From: Lachnospiraceae bacterium
GTDB lineage: Bacteria > Bacillota > Clostridia > Lachnospirales > Lachnospiraceae
NCBI GenBank assembly: GCA_017620155.1
Contig: JAFZQY010000046.1
Location: 57,780 to 121,779 of the forward strand
Direction of reading: 5' to 3'
Length of the DNA: 64,000 nt
In this document: positions 1 through 9,226 of the stretch, piece by piece
Layout: every line of letters starts with the position of its first letter
Numbering within the stretch: the stretch's first letter is position 1
Made by a program: the position numbers and the translations under genes
Notes under the pieces: generated by a model
What the model saw: the letters and a program-made list of their open reading frames with translations, nothing else
What the model was told of the DNA's origin: nothing
The model's database searches: none

Positions 1-2314
1 GCTTTCGTATTTTATCTTCAAAATACACATCATCTCCGCCCAGTGTACATATATATTTTCCCGAATACAGATTCAAAGCCTCATCTATTACGCCAAATGA
101 GGTGTTCTCCTCCCTGAGCAGAAGATGCATTCTGGGATCCTGATCATAATCCATATATGCTTGTCTTATCACATCTCTGGAAGAATCCGTAGAACCATCG
201 TCTGTGATGAAAAGTTCAAAATTCTGATACGAACCATGCATGATGCTATCAATTGTATCTCTTACATATTTTTCATGGTTATAACAAGACAGTTGAATGG
301 TAACCAATGGATCTGCTTCCCCTTCTTCATAACTGTCATATCCCCATTTATCAATAAATCTCTGGCGGTTTCTGTTAAATATCGCCTCGGCTTCAGGATT
401 CGAAACAAACCCCTGACTTCCTACATGATAGATAAAAGAATTATTACACTGGATCAGACGGTATCCTCCCTGTCTGATCCTATGACACAGATCATCATCC
501 TCAAAGTATCCGGGAGAAAATGCTTCATCAAATCCACCGGTGATATCTATGACATTTCTGCGGACCAGCATGGCGAATCCGCTGAGTTTAGACATTTCCT
601 TATACGGATCATCGACCGCTACGTTATGCCCGGCGCCGAACTCCATATACTGTTCCGGGAAATCAAACGATACATCCAGAAGCTGGTTGCTACTGTAGTT
701 CTGAAGGGCACCGGTCGCTCCTATATCATCAGAACTATACAGTCCCATCCTAAGCCAGAACAGAGCGTTGGCAGGAACACGCGTATCATTATTCAGATAC
801 AGTATGTCGGAATCGGGATCAGCATACTTAACGGCTTCGTTACAGCCTTTGGCAAATCCGAGGTTTTCATCGCTGAGCAATAATGTCAGATCATCATCCG
901 TCCTGGATTTGAGCCAATCGGCAACGCCGTCATTCGATGCATTATCCAGAATGACAACCGAAAACGATCCCGGTGCGCAGTTGGTATAGATGCTCTCAAG
1001 ACATTCTTCCATGAGATATCTGTTATTGTATGAGAGAATGATAAAGCAGGTTTTGCGTACGCTTATCGCACCACTTTCCCTAAGTTCCTGACACATCTCA
1101 TTTAACTCATTTCTTTTCTCAGTATCTTCATCGGGACAGAGAAAAGCGGCATTCTCGAAGCACAGATATGCCTGATCAAGATTAATGTCAAGGAGGCTCT
1201 CTCCCAGTTTTGCATATTCCAGCCAGGTTTCATCGGAAAGGTATTTCAGTCTGTCTTTCCCGGGCTCACATCTTTGCGGTGTATACTCTGTCTTGCCAAA
1301 TTCGCCTGAAGTAGTATTGGCCTCTTCATCTCCCCAGCTCTCTTTATAACCATCTTCAAACTCTTCCTGAGCGATCTGAAGCATCTGTTTGGCCGACAGT
1401 TTCTGCTGATAAACAGGGTTGTCGAACAGGTTCTTATGATCCTCACGTACTGTCTGATTTTTCTCAAATGAGATGGCAGTGAAATCTTTTCCCAGCCATT
1501 CATAATCAGAGTCACTGATCGTGCTCGGATCAAAGAATTCCCCACCGAGTCTGAATGAATGCCATTCCCTGAGCCTGTAAGCGGAAGGGTGTTTTATAGC
1601 CATATATGTTCCGTATGTCTCATACTCGCTGAAAGCAGATTTCTGTATTCTGTCATTCCCTACGCAATGGATTATCTTCTCCCAGAACACTTCACCGGGT
1701 ATGTCATTATTCGCTTCTATGGTATTTATAAGTTCCAGAACATATTCTTTCTTAAAGAGCATATGTTCGGAAATGAATGAAGGACCGATCACTTTCTCAA
1801 GACCGGGAATAAGCTGTCCCATAGTCTCAAAGTATTCGGCGTGATTCTCTCTTTTTACATCAAAATACGGGATTGCAGTGGCATTTTCATCAGAAGCCCC
1901 GGAAAACATTGAGAAATTGCAGCACGGAAAGGTATCTCCGTCCCAGATAAGATAGTACTCATCCTTGCACGAATATGCATAAGTGAGTTTAAGAAACTGC
2001 TGATAATACCATCCGGTAATGCCCCTGGGAAGTTCCCGCCCCTGAAGGATTGGTTCCATCTCAGACCGCACTGTTTCGTGCACCTTATCAAACGGCAGGA
2101 TATCATCTTCGCATATAAATCGTAATCGGGATTCATCTTCGGCGGATGCGATCTCTCCGGCTTTGGCAGCGAACAATTCTCCGACCCGATCACTGCCCAG
2201 AACATAGATATTCCTGACCGGCATATACTTAAGGTAGTATTTGTATTGGTTATACAGGCGTTCAAACCTGTCAGGTGTTACAAGAACTACAGCATCATAT
2301 CTGATTGGATCCAT
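1..2314 (-). CDS. Multi-domain glycosyltransferase (DUF6492 + GT2 + GT2), C-terminus beyond window
   Basis: An uninterrupted minus-strand frame of 771 codons starts at ATG 2312-2314 and runs off the left edge. Three parts are visible. Residues about 1-250 resemble the DUF6492 family, with an acidic WDGDTFP metal-site-like motif near residue 124. Residues about 420-640 form a GT2 domain with DNASNDG, LNNDTRV and GGFDEAF followed by an EDDD acidic cluster. From about residue 667 a second GT2 domain begins (SCYNHEKY, TDDGSTDSS). GT2 enzymes transfer sugars from nucleotide-sugars, so this is probably a cytoplasmic, processive or bifunctional enzyme building a surface glycan. It lies 61 bp after the BCCT transporter gene in the same direction. 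The acceptor and sugar cannot be read from sequence. Confidence 0.85.
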   Translation of the reverse strand, partial: MDPIRYDAVVLVTPDRFERLYNQYKYYLKYMPVRNIYVLGSDRVGELFAAKAGEIASAEDESRLRFICEDDILPFDKVHETVRSEMEPILQGRELPRGITGWYYQQFLKLTYAYSCKDEYYLIWDGDTFPCCNFSMFSGASDENATAIPYFDVKRENHAEYFETMGQLIPGLEKVIGPSFISEHMLFKKEYVLELINTIEANNDIPGEVFWEKIIHCVGNDRIQKSAFSEYETYGTYMAIKHPSAYRLREWHSFRLGGEFFDPSTISDSDYEWLGKDFTAISFEKNQTVREDHKNLFDNPVYQQKLSAKQMLQIAQEEFEDGYKESWGDEEANTTSGEFGKTEYTPQRCEPGKDRLKYLSDETWLEYAKLGESLLDINLDQAYLCFENAAFLCPDEDTEKRNELNEMCQELRESGAISVRKTCFIILSYNNRYLMEECLESIYTNCAPGSFSVVILDNASNDGVADWLKSRTDDDLTLLLSDENLGFAKGCNEAVKYADPDSDILYLNNDTRVPANALFWLRMGLYSSDDIGATGALQNYSSNQLLDVSFDFPEQYMEFGAGHNVAVDDPYKEMSKLSGFAMLVRRNVIDITGGFDEAFSPGYFEDDDLCHRIRQGGYRLIQCNNSFIYHVGSQGFVSNPEAEAIFNRNRQRFIDKWGYDSYEEGEADPLVTIQLSCYNHEKYVRDTIDSIMHGSYQNFELFITDDGSTDSSRDVIRQAYMDYDQDPRMHLLLREENTSFGVIDEALNLYSGKYICTLGGDDVYFEDKIRK

Positions 2315-2375
2315 AACATACCTCTTGGGATGAAGCTACCCCTTTATCTGAATATCATCCATCTATTTCAGTTTA

Positions 2376-3893
2376 CTATGAACATTCTGCATTGTCTTTA
2401 TTTTTGCGCAAACTCCTGAACAATCCCGCCACCATGATCATCATTATTATACCTATTGGGAATGCTGCTATGATGCTTACAGACTGTATATTGTTCATAG
2501 AGCTTTCAGAAAAGACCAATCCGATTGGGAGAACTATCAGAAGAATGCACCAGATGAATATAATCAGATTATGCGGATGCTCATCTTCCGTCAGATTCTT
2601 ATAACTGTAACAAGCAGCAGTATACGCGATGGAATCAAATGAGGTTGAATAGAATGCAATCATCGTAAGAATGATGATGGCCATGATCAGAGGGGTGGCA
2701 GGCATCGAATCTATTATCGAAATGATGGTCTCATACATATCTCCTCCTTCAACATATTTCGAGAGAAAATCAATCTTACCTGCAGTCTGCAACCCAAGCG
2801 AATAATTACCCAGGACTACAAAACTGACTATAGTAGATCCCACGCCAAACAGATATCCGCCGACTATTATCTGCCTGATTGATCTTCCCTGAGAGATGTT
2901 CCCGATGAAGAATGGTGCTGCAATACACCATACCATCCAGTATGCCCAGTAATATATGGTCCAGTCCTGCGGGAACATATTGGTACGTCCGGGATCAGTA
3001 TAGGTCGATAGATCCACAAAGTGCTGTATCATCATACCGAATGATTGGAATCCGTTCTCAAGTATGAATCTGGCTTGTCCACCGATACAGAAAACCAGAA
3101 CTAACAAACCAAAAAACAGAAACATGCATATCTTGGCAAGAATACCTATGCCATTAAATCCATGAATGGCTGCATATGTGTAGATCACGCAGGTGATTAC
3201 AAGTATGATAATCGTCAATACAGTACGGCTTACCTCTATATGAAACAGGCTGATAAACAGAGTTGATAACAGTGGTGTAGCAACACTGAATGTTGTGGCT
3301 GTACCGGCAAGCAACGCAAACAAGGCAAACAGGTCTATGATCCTGCCAAATATTCCGTCAGCTGCTTTGCCTATTATCGGCCGACATGCTTCGGAAAACC
3401 TCATCCGTGTCCGCTTGCTTACATGAACCATAAATCCAAACGCCACAGCCAGAACCAGATAAAATGACCATGGGATGAAACTCCAATGAAACAGGGGAAA
3501 CACACCCGCCCACTCATATATATCACCCAGTTCACTCACATGGGGATTAGACGCGTACATAAGCCATTCTCCAAAAGAATAGAATAGGATATCTGCTGCC
3601 AGTCCACACGTAAACATCATACTGCCCCATTGCCAGAAAGAATACTTTGGTTTACTTCCCGGATCACCGATCATGACCTTTCCATATTTTGAAAATGCAA
3701 GATACAGGGACATCCCGAAAAAAACAAGACCGATAACAAGATAATATAATCCAACAGAATCCCCGAAAAAGAATCGGATTCTTTCTATGACGGAATTTGC
3801 TCCTTTCGGGAAAACAAACAATATAACAGTCAATGATATTATGGAAACAAACGGAACAAGAGTACTCAGCCAATCAATTCTGTCTTTTTTCAT
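2376..3893 (-). CDS. BCCT-family transporter (betaine/choline/carnitine type)
   Basis: A 505-residue polytopic protein with about 12 hydrophobic segments, the usual size for BCCT carriers. The segment YYWAYWMVWCIAAPFFIG followed by SQGRS (around residues 310-340) matches the Trp-rich BCCT signature that forms the quaternary-amine site, though the spacing differs from BetP-type proteins. BCCT proteins import choline, betaine or carnitine, driven by Na+ or H+ or by exchange. The start codon lies 1 bp after the stop of the LicC-LicA fusion gene, so translation is probably coupled. That pairing suggests choline (or another amino alcohol) uptake for phosphocholine decoration, replacing the unrelated LicB permease of known lic operons. 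The family is clear; the substrate is inferred. Confidence 0.88.
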   Translation of the reverse strand: MKKDRIDWLSTLVPFVSIISLTVILFVFPKGANSVIERIRFFFGDSVGLYYLVIGLVFFGMSLYLAFSKYGKVMIGDPGSKPKYSFWQWGSMMFTCGLAADILFYSFGEWLMYASNPHVSELGDIYEWAGVFPLFHWSFIPWSFYLVLAVAFGFMVHVSKRTRMRFSEACRPIIGKAADGIFGRIIDLFALFALLAGTATTFSVATPLLSTLFISLFHIEVSRTVLTIIILVITCVIYTYAAIHGFNGIGILAKICMFLFFGLLVLVFCIGGQARFILENGFQSFGMMIQHFVDLSTYTDPGRTNMFPQDWTIYYWAYWMVWCIAAPFFIGNISQGRSIRQIIVGGYLFGVGSTIVSFVVLGNYSLGLQTAGKIDFLSKYVEGGDMYETIISIIDSMPATPLIMAIIILTMIAFYSTSFDSIAYTAACYSYKNLTEDEHPHNLIIFIWCILLIVLPIGLVFSESSMNNIQSVSIIAAFPIGIIMMIMVAGLFRSLRKNKDNAECS

Positions 3894-3894
3894 T

Positions 3895-5523
3895 TCACTT
3901 CTCCATCATCGTTTTTGCTAAAGTGTAATAGTCCTTGGCATAATTATATTGAGCGATTGAATACTCTCCGAACTCCACCCCAAGAATACGTTTATACTCA
4001 CACCAGTTGCTCCACAATAAACCGCATACTGACATATAACAATAAATCTTTATTCTTGTTTCCGGAGCACAATCTCCCTCAAAATATATATCTATCAGTC
4101 TGTCGGTTTCAGATCGGTCATATAGGCTGTAGATGCAAAACATGGCTATATCAACATGGGGGTCCTGGACTCCGGCGTATTCCCAATCTATAAGCTGAAG
4201 CCTTTCTGTTCCATCCGCATCGACATAAAACAGGAAGTTGTCAGGGACAGAATCAATATGCGCCAGACATTTCTTTTCAACCTGAGCCTCTATATAGTCT
4301 TTCAATTCATATACATGCTGTTTTGTAGACAAATAATCCTTATAAACAGATGGTTCACCATTCCAAAGCTCCTCATAAAATGAAATACGCTCAAAAATAT
4401 CAAACTCGTAATCAACATGAACGCTATCCTCATGAAGCTTACGTAACAGATCCATACATTTTCTGAGGTCAGGAATACTGTTTGCATCGCAAACCCGTGT
4501 CGAGCTAAGAAATCTTGTTATCTTATACCCGTTATTACTGTTGATATATATAACATCATCACAGTATCCCTTATTCTTTATCGCTTTGTATACTGCGACT
4601 TCTTTGTTCCTGTCTATTAGTTTATCAGTTCCTTCTCCCGGAATCCTGATGATGTACCTATCGTTTTTACACGAAAAAGTGTATGTACGATTAGTCATCC
4701 CTTTTTTCATTACAGATATGTCGTTTATTGATTCAGTCCCAACCCCCAAAGCTTCAGAAGCGACGATTAGGGCGTTTTCAGGGAGTTCAAGATAACTGAC
4801 AGTCCCTTCTGATGAATAGCTATGATCATATTGCAACAGTTCATCGTAAGTATCAATTTCTATAATTCCGCCTGCTCTGACTGGGTCTATTCCCAACTGA
4901 AACAGATCAGGATAACAAAACATTGCTATATCATCCCAATAGATATCTGTATTGTGTTTGTTTGCAAATTCCCTTTCTACTAGTTGTCGTAATAGTCTTC
5001 CATCCTCTCTGTTCCATCGGGATACACTGAATAATCTCCATCCCGCTGTCCCGCCATCACGCGAGCATTCAGTAATGATCCCTCCATCAACAGTCAGGAT
5101 CCATTCATCTGAATATCCATCGATCAATGCTGCTGAATACCCTGATATATCAAAATCAGGATGAAGAATACTTGAATCGCTGACTATCTGATCACCATCC
5201 AGAATCATCGCATTTTCCAGGAAATCTCGAGCCACATATAACGACGAAATATTATTTGCTGTCTCGTAATACGGATTAATAATAATATCTATCTCGGGAT
5301 AGTCTTTATTCCATTCGATAAACTGTTCCTTTTTGTATCCAACTACAACATGAATCTCCTTGATTCCATTATTCCTGAGATTCTCGATCAGACCATCAAG
5401 CATTCTCACACCGTTTACCTTAAGCAATGGTTTAGGAGTAGTTTCCGTAGCAGGGCGGAGACGTTCTCCTTTTCCGGCCGCCATGATTATTGCACGTTCA
5501 ATGTGGAATTTACCCTCTATCAT
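3895..5523 (-). CDS. LicC-LicA fusion: CTP:phosphocholine cytidylyltransferase + choline kinase
   Basis: A 542-residue two-domain protein. Residues about 10-235 are a nucleotidyltransferase (IIMAAGKGERLRP, TPKPLLKVNG, LDGDQIV) like LicC, which makes CDP-choline. Residues about 255-540 are an aminoglycoside/choline-kinase fold: MTNRTYTF near the N-lobe, AHIDSVPDNFL (catalytic loop, near residue 421) and LIDWEYAGVQDPHVDIAMF (metal-binding Asp), as in LicA. Together the halves would phosphorylate choline and activate it to CDP-choline. In Haemophilus and Streptococcus these are separate proteins. It is followed with a 1-bp gap by a BCCT transporter, presumably the choline importer. The final transferase LicD is not in the window. 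Ethanolamine or another amino alcohol is a possible substrate. Confidence 0.85.
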   Translation of the reverse strand: MIEGKFHIERAIIMAAGKGERLRPATETTPKPLLKVNGVRMLDGLIENLRNNGIKEIHVVVGYKKEQFIEWNKDYPEIDIIINPYYETANNISSLYVARDFLENAMILDGDQIVSDSSILHPDFDISGYSAALIDGYSDEWILTVDGGIITECSRDGGTAGWRLFSVSRWNREDGRLLRQLVEREFANKHNTDIYWDDIAMFCYPDLFQLGIDPVRAGGIIEIDTYDELLQYDHSYSSEGTVSYLELPENALIVASEALGVGTESINDISVMKKGMTNRTYTFSCKNDRYIIRIPGEGTDKLIDRNKEVAVYKAIKNKGYCDDVIYINSNNGYKITRFLSSTRVCDANSIPDLRKCMDLLRKLHEDSVHVDYEFDIFERISFYEELWNGEPSVYKDYLSTKQHVYELKDYIEAQVEKKCLAHIDSVPDNFLFYVDADGTERLQLIDWEYAGVQDPHVDIAMFCIYSLYDRSETDRLIDIYFEGDCAPETRIKIYCYMSVCGLLWSNWCEYKRILGVEFGEYSIAQYNYAKDYYTLAKTMMEK

Positions 5524-5562
5524 AATGGTTTATCCTTATTTGAAGCCTGTCTTTGCAGTTTA

Positions 5563-6561
5563 TCAGGACTTGAGTATTTTTTCCAAATATGTACCATGTA
5601 TATCAGCATTAACATCGTACTTATATGTTAATTTATGAATACCGCTCATTGATTTGATCTGTTCATATCTATGTTCAGAGTAAGGATTGTGCATCTCCAT
5701 CTGCAAAACATGACATGGTTCGGAACTGAATATGGGTATACCCGCTTCTTCATCGCGATGCCTCTCACAGGCTATGTTCATCATCAGATGGAGAAGGAAG
5801 TAATGCTTTAAATCGGACTCGTTATGCCAATATGCGTGCAGCATCCGTTTTGTATCTTCAAGTATGAGGCTTGGGCGGGATGCATACATCAACCAGCTGT
5901 CATATGTGGCATACTTGCTTATATTATCAGCGCAGATAGCTCGATACGCAAAGAGATCACATGAGCCGCTTATGTCTAACAACATATCTGCGGATGTACA
6001 ATAAACTGTGGAATCAACCCACATTCCTCCGCGCCCGGTCAGCAGTTCAAGTCTCAACAGATCAGAGTAATGAGCCGAACTCATATTGCCCTGCCTGTAT
6101 GCATCCACAATATGTGAGGGCATATCAACATAATTGTGAATGTTCTCTTCATCGAGAATGATAACTTCTCTGCCAATCCGGCGAACAGAATCGATACAGA
6201 CTTTCACTATATCCGGAGCGTTTTCAAGCCCTTGCAGCCAACAGATCCATATCTTATCTATATCCGGCAAAAACCCCTGATCAACTCCAGAGTAATTCAG
6301 TTCATCTATATTACCGTATACATGCCTGCAATACTTGGAAACCATTTCAAACGACCTGGCATACTCACTGTCCTTTAACATCTTCCGGCTGGTGATCAGG
6401 CGTTCTATTAATCCCAATTCAGCAGCCAGCCTCTTATCAGCTAGAGAAGGTTCCGCTTCTACCGCCTTGGAAAGCAGACCGACTGCTTCATCAGAGCGGT
6501 CTGAATCAATATATGATTGAACTTCGTTCAGAACATCTGCAATGTGATCGTTATTATTCAT
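5563..6561 (-). CDS. Capsular polysaccharide synthesis glycosyltransferase (Caps_synth / GT32-like)
   Basis: A 332-residue protein. After a TPR-like helical start (residues 1-60) it shows the features of the Caps_synth family: IWICWLQGLENAPDIV near residue 105, then SSAHYSDLLRLELL and GRGGMWVDST near residue 185. The WVD motif is the expected nucleotide-sugar/metal site of the GT-A fold (family knowledge). It probably transfers a hexose onto a capsule-like glycan in the cytoplasm. It lies 39 bp upstream of the LicC-LicA fusion gene and 25 bp downstream of a glycosyltransferase remnant, all in one direction, so it is likely part of the same operon. The sugar is unknown. Confidence 0.8.
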   Translation of the reverse strand: MNNNDHIADVLNEVQSYIDSDRSDEAVGLLSKAVEAEPSLADKRLAAELGLIERLITSRKMLKDSEYARSFEMVSKYCRHVYGNIDELNYSGVDQGFLPDIDKIWICWLQGLENAPDIVKVCIDSVRRIGREVIILDEENIHNYVDMPSHIVDAYRQGNMSSAHYSDLLRLELLTGRGGMWVDSTVYCTSADMLLDISGSCDLFAYRAICADNISKYATYDSWLMYASRPSLILEDTKRMLHAYWHNESDLKHYFLLHLMMNIACERHRDEEAGIPIFSSEPCHVLQMEMHNPYSEHRYEQIKSMSGIHKLTYKYDVNADIHGTYLEKILKS

Positions 6562-6586
6562 CCGCCGTTCCTTTATCTGTTGTTTT

Positions 6587-6820
6587 TCATAATATCTGAT
6601 CCAGCATCACATCCACGCGGTCACTTAAATCGAATTCCCGCTGAATCTTCTCCCAGCCTGCTGCTGCGATGTCCTTCCTCTCTGAACTGTGTGACAGATA
6701 ATACTCTATCTTCGTCATCAGATCCTCATAGTCTTCGTAATAATCGAAATCCTCTCCGGGAGTGAAGTGCTTGCATAGTTCAGCCTGATAGTTGCTTAAG
6801 AGAAATCCTCCGCTCGCCAC
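6587..6820 (-). pseudogene. Truncated CgeB-like glycosyltransferase (C-terminal 77 codons only)
   Basis: This frame encodes only the last 77 residues of the family represented intact at 8011-9216 and 10474-11727. It shares FLLSNYQAELC, DYYEDYEDLMTKIE and AAAGWEKIQREFDLSDR with them. Nucleotide similarity to 8019-8243 is roughly nine in ten by eye, with the first 60-odd bases identical, and stops abruptly at the codon matching an internal Met of the full copies. The first codon here would be GTG without a convincing ribosome site. It is best read as the scar of recombination or deletion between duplicated glycosyltransferase genes, not a functional gene. Confidence 0.8.
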
Positions 6821-6894
6821 GTAAGAACTCGACAGTTAGACGATCAAGCTCTTGTACGTTTAATAAGACGTGGAAGATTTAGTGTTTTACTCAA

Positions 6895-7794
6895 CTATTC
6901 TCTATCTATACGATAATAGTCTTCTTCACCATTTAGCAGTTTTATGGGATCATAATACTGCAAAGCACCTTCTGACACGCCTCTGATACTCTTCCAGAAA
7001 TCCACATTTATATCATCAATCCACGCATTAAAATCTTGGAGGCAAATCTCAGATTGTAAACCAAATCTTTCCGGTGTAAAAATAACTTTACGTTCAAAAT
7101 CCATCTGATCAAATAATTCCGCACTCTCCCTTTTTGTTGTATACATCATAATAAACAAGTTGTCCCAATTAATTCTTTTAACTCTGTTTTCCCAACATCT
7201 CCGAGCATCATCAAAACTATTATAATGAACTAAATGAAGAGTCAAATCCCCGAGTTTACCAAACGGATATTTATACTCAGCTGGATGTTCTGATAGATCC
7301 TCTTCAAGTGGCAGTTGCATATACCCTTTAAGATTGTTTAATAATGCGAACCAATCCTTCTCTTCAATGCGAAGATTTATCGTAGGAGACAGGAATTGCA
7401 TTTTTAGAGCATGGTATGTGTGTCCTCCCCAGCAATTCTGGGCAATTATACTGACTTTGGAATGATGAAGTTTGATATACGACGCAAAATCAAAGCAAAT
7501 AGACCCAAAAATTTCGATAGACAATACTCGATCTTCTTCTATACCAATCTTACTTAATGTTTTAGCGGCATTTGCTGTTTCTTTTATCGTCTGAGACATG
7601 ATCAAATAATCAAAATCCAACGAAAGGGCTGTATCGGTATCATATAATCTCCAGCCGTCTAATGTGGGAGAATACGGTGCAATATCTCCTACGCCAATCA
7701 CTTCAACATTCCCCTTCATTTCCTCGAATTTTATAGCGTTTAAATATTTTTCATAGAGTTTTCCGATCAATAAGATTACTATTTTGTACTTCAT
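6895..7794 (-). CDS. DUF1919-family polysaccharide biosynthesis protein
   Basis: A 299-residue protein. The central stretch IIAQNCWGGHTYHAL, followed by SPTINLRIEEKDW and a LKGYMQLPL segment (residues about 135-190), matches the DUF1919 pattern found in capsule and exopolysaccharide loci. The enzymatic role is not established for the family. The N-terminal 130 residues (KIVILLIG, DYLIMSQ) look like a small Rossmann-type domain. A GTGAGGTGAAGA ribosome-site region precedes the ATG. The gene is flanked by the truncated glycosyltransferase (74 bp downstream) and a coding remnant directly upstream, so it probably arrived, or was left, during rearrangement of this island. It is notably AT-rich compared with genes beyond 13 kb. 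Confidence 0.75.
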   Translation of the reverse strand: MKYKIVILLIGKLYEKYLNAIKFEEMKGNVEVIGVGDIAPYSPTLDGWRLYDTDTALSLDFDYLIMSQTIKETANAAKTLSKIGIEEDRVLSIEIFGSICFDFASYIKLHHSKVSIIAQNCWGGHTYHALKMQFLSPTINLRIEEKDWFALLNNLKGYMQLPLEEDLSEHPAEYKYPFGKLGDLTLHLVHYNSFDDARRCWENRVKRINWDNLFIMMYTTKRESAELFDQMDFERKVIFTPERFGLQSEICLQDFNAWIDDINVDFWKSIRGVSEGALQYYDPIKLLNGEEDYYRIDRE

Positions 7795-7797
7795 TCT

Positions 7798-8010
7798 TCA
7801 CCTCACATATATTCTATATCCCAATTTAGATGCAAGCTGATTATCAAAAAACTGATTGATCACGAATCTGTTTCTGACTATAACTCTTCTCGGATTCGAA
7901 TAAAGAATTTTCTCCAAATATGTCGTACTTTTGCGATATAATTGAAGATTTTTAATGTTTTCTACGACTTTTCTCCAATTATATGGCGTTTTTTGTCGTT
8001 TATGGTAGTA
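7798..8010 (-). pseudogene. Possible coding remnant, end of a Caps_synth-like gene
   Basis: Directly after the TGA of the glycosyltransferase at 8011, and in the same frame, 70 sense codons run to a TGA at 7798-7800, three bases before the DUF1919 ATG. The translation has no start codon but reads like protein. It contains TTYLEKILYSNPRRVIV, and TYLEKIL also occurs at the very C-terminus of the intact Caps_synth protein at 5563-6561. The simplest reading is the 3' end of a deleted glycosyltransferase gene of that family. Chance in-frame openness of 213 bp of AT-rich DNA is possible. Apart from this, I see nothing in the interval. Confidence 0.35.
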
Positions 8011-9216
8011 TCAAAGGCATTCCAGCATCACATCCACGCGGTCACTTAAATCGAATTCCCGCTGAATCTTCTCCCAGCCTGCTGCCGCGATATCCTTTCT
8101 CTCGGAATTATGAGAAAGATAATGCTCGATCTTCGTCATCAGGTCCTCATAGTCTTCGTAATAATCGAAATGCTCTCCGGGAGTAAAGTGCTCGCATAGT
8201 TCGGCTTGATAGTTGCTTAAGAGGAATCCGCCGCTTGCCATAATATCGAGAGCGCGCAAGGGGATGCCGGTCAGAATGCTGCGGAGCGTGATGTTCAGGT
8301 TGATCTTGGTCGAACGGAACACATCCGGCATTTCCTTATAGTATTCGACGGCACCGATATTCTTTACGTTCTGGAATCTCACATCGGAATCATTAGTAAA
8401 CAGAAGTGTCTTTTTATCCGGGAATAACTGACCGATGAGGGATAGTATCTCGCTGCGTTCTACGCTTGTAACCTTGCGCGCAAGTACGTACTGGGCGTAG
8501 AATTCCCGGGCTGTCATCGTGACATCGTCTTCCACCGCATAGGGGAAAGATTGCAGCATCCCGACAATGATATCATCCGTGAGCATAGGGCTGATGATGT
8601 CTGCGCCGTAGATATGCTTTTGCGCGGCTATGATCGCATCCAGGTAGCCACCCGTATATGCATCAGGATTCAGTCTGTCATATAATCTGTGGCGCTCCTC
8701 TGTATAAAGAGAACCCACAAACGAAATATCGGATTCCAAGCTGAGGCGCCCCGTAGTCAGATCCAGGTGTCCGGGTTTCTTGGGGCGGTCAGGAGTTCCG
8801 CACTGTCTGTTGTATCTGGCGGTATTTACTCCCAAGGGCAGGTGGTATACCGTTTCGATACCGCGCCCCGCTAGTATCTGATACATGCCTGCATCAAAGA
8901 GGAACACCCGGTTCACCGGATTCTCTATCGATGTGGAGTACAGATGCATGTACGGGCTGTCGTATACCCATGAGATATACGGAGTATTCTTCTGCTGACA
9001 TATGTCGGATATCGGCGGGAAGAAATTGTACGAGAAGACACAGTCGGGCTTATGTGTATCGATGGCTTCCGCGAAGTCCGCAAGCTGCTTAGTCGTGACT
9101 GCCTCAGGCTCACTCTCCACATACGGAGACTTGACCACATCAAAACCCTTGGCTGCAAATACTTCCTCTATGTCTCTGTCCCCGAAACTGTCCCAGTCGG
9201 CTATGAGTATCTTCAT
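8011..9216 (-). CDS. CgeB-like glycosyltransferase (Glyco_trans_1_2 type), copy B
   Basis: A 401-residue protein with the layout of CgeB/DUF3880-like glycosyltransferases: an N-terminal Rossmann half (KILIADWDSFGDRDIEEVF, YISWVYDSPYMHLYS) and a C-terminal GT-B half ending in INLNITLRSILTGIPLRALDIMASGG and FLLSNYQAELC. The last part is the typical donor-binding end of Glyco_trans_1_2. It probably adds a sugar to a surface glycan or a protein such as flagellin; the acceptor is unknown. It begins 10 bp after the AAA ATPase gene, so the two may be co-transcribed. It is paralogous to 10474-11727 and to the truncated copy at 6587-6820. DISFVGS near residue 165 is another family hallmark. Confidence 0.82.
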   Translation of the reverse strand: MKILIADWDSFGDRDIEEVFAAKGFDVVKSPYVESEPEAVTTKQLADFAEAIDTHKPDCVFSYNFFPPISDICQQKNTPYISWVYDSPYMHLYSTSIENPVNRVFLFDAGMYQILAGRGIETVYHLPLGVNTARYNRQCGTPDRPKKPGHLDLTTGRLSLESDISFVGSLYTEERHRLYDRLNPDAYTGGYLDAIIAAQKHIYGADIISPMLTDDIIVGMLQSFPYAVEDDVTMTAREFYAQYVLARKVTSVERSEILSLIGQLFPDKKTLLFTNDSDVRFQNVKNIGAVEYYKEMPDVFRSTKINLNITLRSILTGIPLRALDIMASGGFLLSNYQAELCEHFTPGEHFDYYEDYEDLMTKIEHYLSHNSERKDIAAAGWEKIQREFDLSDRVDVMLECL

Positions 9217-9226
9217 TTGTTTATCC

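Noticed and set aside
125-883. Plus-strand frame of 252 codons near the left edge
   Set aside because: It is antisense to a continuous GT2-containing frame that has clear glycosyltransferase motifs, and has no recognisable protein features itself.
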